The notes under the pieces: model-generated
Database searches by the model: none
Seen by the model: only the letters and a program-made list of their open reading frames with translations
What the model was told of the DNA's origin: nothing
Made by a program: the position numbers and the translations under genes
NCBI GenBank assembly: GCA_045630965.1
Contig: JAZQTU010000039.1
Coordinates: 1 to 64,000, forward strand
From: HGM04593 sp045630965
GTDB taxonomy: Bacteria; Bacteroidota; Bacteroidia; Bacteroidales; Bacteroidaceae
Direction: 5' to 3'
Length of the DNA: 64,000 bases
Part shown: positions 18,212-25,421 of the stretch, in pieces
How the letters are laid out: every line of letters starts with the position of its first letter
Numbering within the stretch: position 1 is the first letter of the stretch

Positions 18212-19603
18212 ATGTTTTCAAAAGAGACTTATATCGCACGCCGTAAGGCTTTGAAGGAGAGGGTTGGCAATGGCTTGTTGCTTTTCCTTGGCAACAATCT
18301 CACAGGTGTAAACTATGCTGACAATACATACTACTTCCGTCAGGACTCCACATTCCTTTACTATTTTGCATCGGATTATGAGGGGTTGGCGGCTGTAATC
18401 GATATTGACAATGACAAGGAGATTATTTTTGGCAATGAACTTACCATCGATGATATTGTATGGACCGGAGTGCAGCCTACAATCAGAGAGAAGAGTGAAC
18501 GCGTGGGCATTGAGGAGATACGTCCTATGTCAGCTCTTGCAACATATGTGAAGGATGCCCAGGCAAAAGGACAGAATGTACATTTCCTCCCTCCATATCG
18601 CGGTGAACACCAGGTGTGGTTGCAGGAACTTCTTGGCATAAATCCTGCAGAACAGGCAGCAAAGGCTTCTCTGGATTTCATAAAGGCTGTTGTTGCTCAG
18701 CGTAATTACAAGAGCGAGGAGGAAATAGTACAGATAGAGGAGGCTGTGAATGTCTCTGTTGACATGCATTGTGCTGCAATGCGTGCCGTACATCCAGGAA
18801 CTACTGAAGCTGAAATTGTTGCTGTTGTTCAGGCCGAGGCGCAGAAACACAACTTCAACCTCTCGTTCCCCGTTATTGCAACTGTGAACGGACAGACATT
18901 GCATAATCATGCATACGGCACAACCTCGCTCAGGGAAGGACAGATGCTCCTGCTTGATTCTGGTTGTGAAAATGCAATGCACTATGCTGGTGACCTTACT
19001 ACAACAATGCCTGTAGGTGCTCATTTTACAGAGCAACAGCGTACTGTATGCAATATACTGCGTCGCGCTCACCTTACAGCACTTGAGAATATCAGACCGG
19101 GTGTAGAGTATCGTGAAGTGCATAAACTTGTACTCACAGAAATTGCAAAGGGAATGATTGACCTTGGACTGATGAAGGGAGATCCTGTTGAGGCTACAAT
19201 CAAGGGTGCAACATGTATGTTCATGCCACACGGTCTTGGTCACATGATGGGTCTTGATGTTCATGACATGGAGAACCTTGGTGAGGTATATGTAGGTTAC
19301 GAAGAGGGACGCACAAAGAGTCCGTTGTTCGGTTGGAAGTCTCTCCGCTTGGCAAAGGCTCTTGAACCGGGATTTGTATTTACTGTTGAACCGGGAATCT
19401 ATTTCATTCCTGACCTTATCGACAAATGGCGTGCCGAAAAACAGTTTACCGATTTCATTTGTTACGACAAACTTGAAACATGGAAGAATTTTGGCGGTAT
19501 GCGTGGTGAAGAGGACTATTATGTATTCGAAGGCGGTGCACGTCGTCTTGGCAAATACAAGCCAATGTCACCCGAAGAGATTGAAGCAGAACATAACAAG
19601 TGA
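18212..19603 (+). CDS. pepP: Xaa-Pro aminopeptidase (aminopeptidase P)
   Basis: Cytoplasmic metallopeptidase (463 aa) removing the N-terminal residue from peptides with proline in second position. An N-terminal creatinase-like domain (about 1-160) precedes the pita-bread M24 domain. The dinuclear metal ligands are all visible: D249 and D261 (LLLDSGCENAMHYAGD), H344 (HGLGHMMGLDVHD), E393 (TVEPGIY) and E433 (RGEED). It follows the glycan genes by 28 bp and may be read from the same transcript. A long perfect hairpin follows the stop. Confidence 0.93.
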   Translation: MFSKETYIARRKALKERVGNGLLLFLGNNLTGVNYADNTYYFRQDSTFLYYFASDYEGLAAVIDIDNDKEIIFGNELTIDDIVWTGVQPTIREKSERVGIEEIRPMSALATYVKDAQAKGQNVHFLPPYRGEHQVWLQELLGINPAEQAAKASLDFIKAVVAQRNYKSEEEIVQIEEAVNVSVDMHCAAMRAVHPGTTEAEIVAVVQAEAQKHNFNLSFPVIATVNGQTLHNHAYGTTSLREGQMLLLDSGCENAMHYAGDLTTTMPVGAHFTEQQRTVCNILRRAHLTALENIRPGVEYREVHKLVLTEIAKGMIDLGLMKGDPVEATIKGATCMFMPHGLGHMMGLDVHDMENLGEVYVGYEEGRTKSPLFGWKSLRLAKALEPGFVFTVEPGIYFIPDLIDKWRAEKQFTDFICYDKLETWKNFGGMRGEEDYYVFEGGARRLGKYKPMSPEEIEAEHNK

Positions 19604-19609
19604 TTTGGC

Positions 19610-19657
19610 ATAACAAGATAGCAGGGCAAGCATAAGCTTGCCCTGCTATCTTGTTAT
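19610..19657. terminator. Long perfect hairpin between convergent pepP and fucP
   Basis: A 22-bp perfect stem (19610-19631 with 19636-19657) closes a 4-nt loop. It lies 6 bp past pepP and 17 bp past the fucP stop, so it probably ends both transcripts. Neither side has a proper T tract, so it may work with Rho or as an mRNA 3'-end barrier. Confidence 0.7.
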
Positions 19658-19674
19658 ATGTACTTTATATATGT

Positions 19675-20985
19675 TCAGGCACGTTTGTGTGAACGGTAGC
19701 CATATATTGTAATTACAATGAAACATATCAGTGGCAGTATGAACGATATGTTTACAGCCGGCATGCCGGCAATTGTACCCATGTCTATTATAGCAGCCTG
19801 TACCGGTGGCATAATGGAACCACCGAGGATCGCCATGATAAGTCCGGCAGCTCCGAACTTGGCATCCTCATTCATTCCTTTCAGTGCAATGCCGTATATT
19901 GTCGGGAACATGAGTGACATGCAACCCGAAACGGCAACAAGGCAATACAATCCCCAGATATCCAGCAGGAATATCACTCCACATGTAAAGCAACATGCCA
20001 GTATGGCCAGTATTGCAAGGAGTTTCCCTGGTTTGATATATTTCAAAAGGAATGTACAGATAAATCTGCTGCAACAGAATATGACCATTGCTATGATGTT
20101 ATATTTTTGTGACAGGATTTCTGCAGTTTTCTCATCCATACCGTTATTCATGAACAGGTGTGTGCCGTATTGTATTATGAATGTCCAGCACATAATCTGT
20201 GCGCCTACATAGAAGAACTGTGCTATTACACCTTCACGGTAGTTTGCTATGCTGAATATTCTTTTCAGTGTGGGCAAGAACTTGGTTCCTTTGTCTGTAT
20301 CTCCACCTTTTGACATCTTTGTGAAGAATATCAAAAGGAAAATTACTGCGATGACCGCTCCTATTGCAAGATATGGCGCAATGAGTATACCCAGATCGGA
20401 CTGTTTGAGAACCTCAAACTCTTCATTGGACAAACCGGCACGTTCTGCAGTGTCCATGGGATTCAGTTTTGCCTGAATAAAGTTCATTGCAACATACATT
20501 CCAAGCAGTGAGCCTATAGGGTTGAATGCCTGTGCAAGGTTAAGACGGCGGGTTGCTGTCTCTTCACTGCCCATGGTGAGAATGTATGGGTTTGCACTAG
20601 TCTCAAGGAATGAAAGACCACAGGTAAGTATGAAATATGCTATCAGGAATGGATAGTATTCACCTGTCATCTTTGCCGGGAAGAACAGCAACGCTCCCAC
20701 TGCATACAATCCTAACCCAAGCAATATGCCTGCCTTGTAGGAATATTTACGTATGAACATGGCTGCAGGAAAAGCCATGGCGAAATATCCGCCATAAAAG
20801 GCAACCTGTACCAAAGCTCCGTCGGTAACGCTCATTCGGAATATCTTTGAAAAAGCCTTTACCATGGGGTTGGTTATGTCATTGGCAAAGCCCCACAGTG
20901 CAAAACATGATGTTATCAGTATAAAGGGAATAAGATAACTTACGCCGTCCTTGCTGATTATTGATTCTTTCTTTTCTTTACTCAT
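19675..20985 (-). CDS. fucP: L-fucose:H+ symporter
   Basis: Inner-membrane MFS transporter (436 aa, 12 segments) importing L-fucose with protons. It resembles the FHS family strongly: FALWGFANDITNPMV, the FYGGYFAMAFPAA segment, ETSANPYILTMGSEETATRRLNLAQAFNPIGS and a MSLMFPTIYGIALKG region late in the protein. It is the last gene of the fuc operon, 4 bp after the kinase gene, the position fucP also holds in the B. thetaiotaomicron fuc cluster. Confidence 0.93.
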   Translation of the reverse strand: MSKEKKESIISKDGVSYLIPFILITSCFALWGFANDITNPMVKAFSKIFRMSVTDGALVQVAFYGGYFAMAFPAAMFIRKYSYKAGILLGLGLYAVGALLFFPAKMTGEYYPFLIAYFILTCGLSFLETSANPYILTMGSEETATRRLNLAQAFNPIGSLLGMYVAMNFIQAKLNPMDTAERAGLSNEEFEVLKQSDLGILIAPYLAIGAVIAVIFLLIFFTKMSKGGDTDKGTKFLPTLKRIFSIANYREGVIAQFFYVGAQIMCWTFIIQYGTHLFMNNGMDEKTAEILSQKYNIIAMVIFCCSRFICTFLLKYIKPGKLLAILAILACCFTCGVIFLLDIWGLYCLVAVSGCMSLMFPTIYGIALKGMNEDAKFGAAGLIMAILGGSIMPPVQAAIIDMGTIAGMPAVNISFILPLICFIVITIYGYRSHKRA

Positions 20986-20989
20986 GGTA

Positions 20990-22405
20990 TTATTGAGGTT
21001 GATAAAGTTTGGGTTGTACGCTGTTTATCACAATCTGCTTCAGCTTGTCAATTTCGGTAATCTCTCCCATTGCTTTGATTTGCATGAGGATGTTACCTAT
21101 CGCTGTAGCTTCAACAGGCCCAGCTGACACCGGAATGCCTGTGGCATTTGCTGTCAGTTGGTTCAGTAATTCGTTCTGGCAACCACCACCGATTATGTTC
21201 AGTTGTGTTATAGGGCTTGGGATGCATCTGTTCATCTGTTCAATACCCTGTTTGTATCTGAATGCCAAGGATTCTGTTACGCAGCGCATAAAGTCACCTT
21301 TTGATTGCGGTATCGGCATATTATGCTCCAAACAGTAATCCTGAATCTCCTTTTCCATGCTCGATGGATTCGTGAAACGTTCATCATCTACAGGAACTAC
21401 AGAACGTATGCCTGATGATGTGGCTTCATCGATTATAGTCTTGTAATCGGTCTCTTCGCCACGCTCCTGCCATTCGGCAAAAAGGCGCTGTATGAACCAC
21501 AGTCCTGTTATGTTCTGCAGGAAACGGATTCTTCCGCCAACACTTCCTTCATTTGTCATGCCGTTTATGCGCGCCTCTTCTGTTAATACAGGCTCGTCTA
21601 CTTCTGTTCCGAGCAATGACCATGTTCCTGAACTCAGGAACGCAGCCGTTTTTTGTGTACATGGAACGGCAAAAACAGCGCTTGCAGTGTCGTGAGATCC
21701 TACAGCAACGACTTCAACTTCCCCGAGACCGGTCTCTTCGGCAATCTCTTTTCTTAGTTTGCCTCTTTTTGTGCCGGGCATGACAATTTCTCCGAAAATA
21801 TGACGTGGAAGTCCTAACTCATTTATCAGGTTGTCGGACCAATCACGTTTGTCGGCATCAAGCAACTCCGATGTTGATGCAATGCTGTATTCATTATTGG
21901 CTGTTCCTGTAAGAAAGAAGCTGAACAGGTCAGGCATAAAAAGTAATTTGTCTGCAGCCGCCAATAACGGGCTGTTCTCCTTTTTCATGCTGTAGAGCTG
22001 AAAAAGGGTGTTTATATTTATAACCTGTGTACCTGTTTCGGTATAGTGCTTCTTACGGTCTATAAATGAGAAAACCTCTTCGGGCATGCCTTCGGTGCGG
22101 CTGTCACGGTAACAAACCGGGTTGCCCAAAAGGTTTCCCGCTTTGTCTATCAGGCCGAAATCTACTCCCCAGGTGTCTATACCAATACTTTTTACGTTAT
22201 ATCCTTTTTGTGCAGCCAACTTAAGACCGTTCTTCATGTCCTGAAAAAGTGACAGGAAGTCCCAATAAAGTCTCTCTCCCAACTTTATCTGTCTGTTCCC
22301 GAAGCGGCAGACCTCTTCTAGTTCCAGTTTGCCGTTTACGATGGAACCGGCAATAATGCGTCCGCTTCCTCCGCCAAAATCAACTGCCAAATATGTTTCT
22401 TTCAT
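20990..22405 (-). CDS. fucK: L-fuculokinase (rhamnulokinase-like FGGY kinase)
   Basis: ATP-dependent kinase (471 aa) making L-fuculose-1-phosphate in the cytoplasm. The FGGY fold is shown by AVDFGGGSGRIIAG at the N-terminus, GIDTWGVDFGLID with the catalytic aspartate, and IIGGGCQNELLNQLTANA near the C-terminus. By sequence it looks closer to rhamnulokinase than to E. coli FucK, as is usual in Bacteroides. The neighbours (fucI, fucA, fucP) assign it to fucose; activity on rhamnulose is possible. It lies 9 bp downstream of the aldolase gene. Confidence 0.85.
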   Translation of the reverse strand: MKETYLAVDFGGGSGRIIAGSIVNGKLELEEVCRFGNRQIKLGERLYWDFLSLFQDMKNGLKLAAQKGYNVKSIGIDTWGVDFGLIDKAGNLLGNPVCYRDSRTEGMPEEVFSFIDRKKHYTETGTQVININTLFQLYSMKKENSPLLAAADKLLFMPDLFSFFLTGTANNEYSIASTSELLDADKRDWSDNLINELGLPRHIFGEIVMPGTKRGKLRKEIAEETGLGEVEVVAVGSHDTASAVFAVPCTQKTAAFLSSGTWSLLGTEVDEPVLTEEARINGMTNEGSVGGRIRFLQNITGLWFIQRLFAEWQERGEETDYKTIIDEATSSGIRSVVPVDDERFTNPSSMEKEIQDYCLEHNMPIPQSKGDFMRCVTESLAFRYKQGIEQMNRCIPSPITQLNIIGGGCQNELLNQLTANATGIPVSAGPVEATAIGNILMQIKAMGEITEIDKLKQIVINSVQPKLYQPQ

Positions 22406-22414
22406 AAATTGAAC

Positions 22415-23053
22415 TTATTTGCTCTTTTTGCCCAATACGTAGATTTCAAGGTCGTCAATCTCTTCTGGAGTCAGTACGCTGTAGTCACCACCGCTCTGCA
22501 CTATTATACGGCATGCCATCTCAAAGAATGTTGCACGCTCGAAAACCTGGTCAAAGTCTTTGCCGCATACAACCTGTCCATGATTTGTGAGCAGGATTGA
22601 ATTGTGTTCTTTCATGGCTTCCACCACAGCTGCCGCAAGTTCGGGAGAGCCTGGGCGGTAGTAGGGTACTACAGGAATTTCTTTTCCTACATGGCAGGGT
22701 ACTTCTGCTGTAACATTGAAGTTGGTGGGCTTGTTCTTCATGCATGCAACAGCTGTTGCATATTCCGACTGGAAATGAAGCACGACATTTACATCGGGGC
22801 GTGAGCGAAGAATTCCCAAATGAAATGAGCTCTCCATCGATGGTTTGACTCCGTTTACGGGTGTGCCACTCTCGATGTTGCATATCGATACCTTTTCCTC
22901 TTTAAGATTGGGTACCCATGAGCCTGTTCCTGATACCAAAGCCTCCTCACCTATTCTCCATGATAGGTTACCGCTGCTGCAAAGCATTAGTTTTTCGTTG
23001 CCGTAACGATGTGCTTGTGACAGGAACTCCTGAATATGTTCTTTTGTAATCAT
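22415..23053 (-). CDS. fucA: L-fuculose-1-phosphate aldolase (class II)
   Basis: Zinc aldolase (212 aa) splitting L-fuculose-1-phosphate into dihydroxyacetone phosphate and L-lactaldehyde. The AraD/FucA fold is clear: SSGNLSWR for phosphate binding, E74 (PSMESSFH), H93 and H158 (LTNHGQVVCGK). In E. coli the metal is held by two histidines in an HxH pair; here the segment reads VLHFQSEY, so the second position is Q95. I believe this also occurs in Bacteroides homologues but cannot check. The gene is 72 bp from fucI, with a hairpin in the gap. Confidence 0.9.
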   Translation of the reverse strand: MITKEHIQEFLSQAHRYGNEKLMLCSSGNLSWRIGEEALVSGTGSWVPNLKEEKVSICNIESGTPVNGVKPSMESSFHLGILRSRPDVNVVLHFQSEYATAVACMKNKPTNFNVTAEVPCHVGKEIPVVPYYRPGSPELAAAVVEAMKEHNSILLTNHGQVVCGKDFDQVFERATFFEMACRIIVQSGGDYSVLTPEEIDDLEIYVLGKKSK

Positions 23054-23069
23054 TGTTCTGATAATTAAT

Positions 23070-23099
23070 CATCATAGACCCCAGAAGGAGCCTATGATG
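23070..23099 (-). other. Intercistronic hairpin between fucI and fucA
   Basis: On the minus strand a 30-nt stretch folds into a 13-bp stem (an outer 8-bp perfect part, then five pairs including two G:U) with a UUCU loop. No T tract follows, so it is more likely a processing or mRNA-stability element than a terminator. Confidence 0.55.
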
Positions 23100-23125
23100 T
23101 TGTTTATGTTTAATGGTTCGTGAAT

Positions 23126-24901
23126 TTATTTGTAAATTGGACCATAGCTCTGGCAAGCTCTGTAGTCAGCTCCTTCCTTGTCCATGCCGAATGCGTTCCA
23201 TGCTGCAGGACGGAATATATCATCTTCCGGAACGTTGTGCATGCATACAGGAATACGCAACATTGAGGCAAGTGTGATAAGGTCTGCTCCTATGTGTCCA
23301 TAACTGATTGCACCATGGTTTGCACCCCAATTGTTCATTACAGAATAAACATCCTTGAACGGCGCTTTTGTTTCGTCAAGGCGTGGTACGAACCATGTGG
23401 TAGGCCATGTCGGGTCAGTACGCATGTTAAGAACCTCATGTATTTCAGGGTCAACGTCCGCTGTCCATCCTTCGGCAATCTGAAGGACAGGCCCAAGGCC
23501 TTTTATAAGGTTCAAACGGCTCATTGTTACAGGCATGCCACCTTTTGAAAGGAAGTTTGAAGAGAAACCGCCGCCTCTGAAGTAGTCGCGGTCAGCCGGT
23601 GGCCAGCATGTGTTCTTAAGGCAAGCCTCAACATCGGCTTCTGTCATTTCCCAGGCAGGTTTCATGCAGGGTTCTCCTGCAGCGTTAGTGCTGGCACCTG
23701 TTGCATCCAATGTGGTAGCGCCTGAATTTATAAGATGTATCATACCGCCCGATGCCAATCCGGTAAGTTCTTTGCCTGTTACACGCTTTACGGCTTCGGG
23801 TGACCAGTATGTACGTACGTCAGAGAACATCTGTCCGCATCCTGTGAGAAGTTTGCCGAACAGCATTGCTACAGCGTTGCATGCATCGTTTTCTGTCGCC
23901 ACTACATATGCCTCGCGTATTCCGTTCCAGTCAAATGTACTGCAAAGTAGAGCTTCTGTGAAGTCACCGTTTGGCTTCCAATCGGTCCATTGGCGCTGAC
24001 CCTGGAAACCGGCTGCTATGGCATTGTGACCGATAGCCTCCTCTTTGAATCCCATTTCACGCAGTTTGGGATTGCCTTTCATGAGGTCGCGGATGATAAG
24101 TGTCATCTTTACGACAAATTCCCAATCGGCATCCTTGCCGGCACGGTCTTTCTGTTTTTCAGGGCGGTTCTTATCCCAGCCCTCGTTTACTTTACAGTAT
24201 TTCTCAGTCCATGCCATCGCTTTTTCATACTCTTCATGGTCGTAGATGCCTTCGTCCATGCGACGGAGAATCTCTGTTTCGTCTACGCTCTCATTGCGCA
24301 TGCCAAGGTATTCCTGGAAGAAATTCTGGTCGACGATACTTCCTGCGATACCCATACACTGGCTACCTACAGACAGATAGCTCTCGCCGCGCATTGATGC
24401 AACAGCCACGGCTGCGCGTGCCCAACGAAGAATCTTCTCGCTTACATCGGTGGGGATTGTATTGTCATCGAGGTCCTGAACATCATGTCCATAGATGCCG
24501 AATGCAGGAAGGCCTTTCTGTGCGTGTCCTGCCAAAACAGCTGCCAAATACACAGCTCCAGGGCGTTCTGTTCCATTGAAGCCCCATACAGCCTTGGGCC
24601 AATGTGGGTGCATGTCCATAGTTTCACTACCGTAGCACCAGCATGATGTTACGGATATTGTTGCTCCAACACCTTCGCGTTCAAATTTTGCCTGACATGC
24701 CGCAGTCTCTGCAACGCGACCGATTGTGCCGTCTGCAATTACGCACTCAACGGGTGTACCGTCGGGGTGTTTCAGGTTTGCAGAAATCAACTCGGCAACA
24801 GCTTTTGCCAAATTCATGGTCTTCTCTTCGAGACTCTCTCTCACGCCTCCTTGACGTCCGTCAATTGTAGGGCGAATTCCGATTTTAGGATATTTACTCA
24901 T
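23126..24901 (-). CDS. fucI: L-fucose isomerase
   Basis: Cytoplasmic Mn-dependent ketol isomerase (591 aa, the usual length) converting L-fucose to L-fuculose. Recognisable blocks are PKIGIRPTIDGRQGGVRESLE at the N-terminus, the AETAACQAKFEREGVGATISV region, GFQGQRQWTDWKPNGDF, and the C-terminal NNWGANHGAISYGHIGADL. It is the first enzyme gene of the operon; a 57-aa ORF lies 45 bp upstream on the same strand. B. theta carries fucR just upstream of fucI, but no regulator gene is found here. Confidence 0.95.
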   Translation of the reverse strand: MSKYPKIGIRPTIDGRQGGVRESLEEKTMNLAKAVAELISANLKHPDGTPVECVIADGTIGRVAETAACQAKFEREGVGATISVTSCWCYGSETMDMHPHWPKAVWGFNGTERPGAVYLAAVLAGHAQKGLPAFGIYGHDVQDLDDNTIPTDVSEKILRWARAAVAVASMRGESYLSVGSQCMGIAGSIVDQNFFQEYLGMRNESVDETEILRRMDEGIYDHEEYEKAMAWTEKYCKVNEGWDKNRPEKQKDRAGKDADWEFVVKMTLIIRDLMKGNPKLREMGFKEEAIGHNAIAAGFQGQRQWTDWKPNGDFTEALLCSTFDWNGIREAYVVATENDACNAVAMLFGKLLTGCGQMFSDVRTYWSPEAVKRVTGKELTGLASGGMIHLINSGATTLDATGASTNAAGEPCMKPAWEMTEADVEACLKNTCWPPADRDYFRGGGFSSNFLSKGGMPVTMSRLNLIKGLGPVLQIAEGWTADVDPEIHEVLNMRTDPTWPTTWFVPRLDETKAPFKDVYSVMNNWGANHGAISYGHIGADLITLASMLRIPVCMHNVPEDDIFRPAAWNAFGMDKEGADYRACQSYGPIYK

Positions 24902-24946
24902 CTTTGTTTTATTTTGTATTGTTATTGATAAATCTTCAATATTGTT

Positions 24947-25120
24947 TTAGTCACCTAAACCTTCAAGGTGACGTAACCTGTTTACAAACCTTATTCTTTT
25001 TTTTCGTGTATTGATGTTCGGGTGGTAACCGTTTCTGCTTTTCCTTTTACGAAGTTTTATCAGAACCTTTGAACTGAAAGCGATAATCAATACGCTAACT
25101 ATTATTATCCATACAATCAT
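24947..25120 (-). CDS. Small single-pass membrane protein (57 aa), unknown function
   Basis: Small ORF read directly from the sequence. An ATG (25120-25118) opens 57 codons ending in TAA (24949-24947). The product starts MIVWIIIVSVLIIAFSSKVL, one hydrophobic helix, and continues as a strongly basic tail (KLRKRKSR, NTRKKRIRFVNRLRHLEG), a topology expected to be N-out/C-in with the tail in the cytoplasm. It sits 45 bp before fucI on the same strand, downstream of the likely fuc promoter. Hydrophobic-then-basic composition and codon-like structure argue for a real gene, but I recognise no family. It could modulate the operon or FucP, or be a leader ORF. Confidence 0.5.
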   Translation of the reverse strand: MIVWIIIVSVLIIAFSSKVLIKLRKRKSRNGYHPNINTRKKRIRFVNRLRHLEGLGD

Positions 25121-25421
25121 AATGTCAGGTTGTCAGGGTTAATAATCAGGCTTTTTTATGTGTGTACACTATTACAAAAGGTGTGTCTTTTGTGTACATA
25201 TTGCAATTCCTTTGCAATATAGTAAAAATCTTTCATAAGCAAGAAAAAAGTGATGAAGTTGTTAAAAATTAACACTTATATAATATTGTTTTACGGGGTA
25301 AAAAAACGTGTTGTTAAAAAGTTGGGAATGTTGATATTTTTTTGTTTTTTGTATTTGTAAATGTGAGCGATTTACTTATTTTTGCATTCCGTTCTGGAAA
25401 AAATAAAAAATCTAAATAAAT
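25121..25421. promoter_or_regulatory. Divergent regulatory region between fuc and nrdDG
   Basis: About 300 bp of A/T-rich DNA without a credible ORF. For fuc (minus) a TTG (25242-25240) and TATATTGC (25221-25214) pair lies 18 bp apart. An inverted repeat ATTGCAA-N5-TTGCAAT (25200-25218) overlaps the -7 box. TGTGTACA occurs twice (25161-25168 and 25191-25198), 30 bp apart, the first inside the palindrome GTGTACAC. These are operator-like sites for an unseen regulator. For nrdD (plus) the promoter is annotated separately. Confidence 0.45.
25354..25384 (+). promoter_or_regulatory. Bacteroides-type promoter of nrdDG
   Basis: TTTG (25354-25357) and TATTTTTG (25377-25384), 19 bp apart, fit the Bacteroidetes consensus. 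The leader before the nrdD ATG would be about 30 nt. Confidence 0.65.

Noticed and set aside
25268..25290. AACACTTATATAATATTGTT upstream of nrdD as an NrdR box
   Set aside because: Imperfect 20-bp dyad, wrong length against the 16-bp NrdR consensus, and no second box at the usual phasing.
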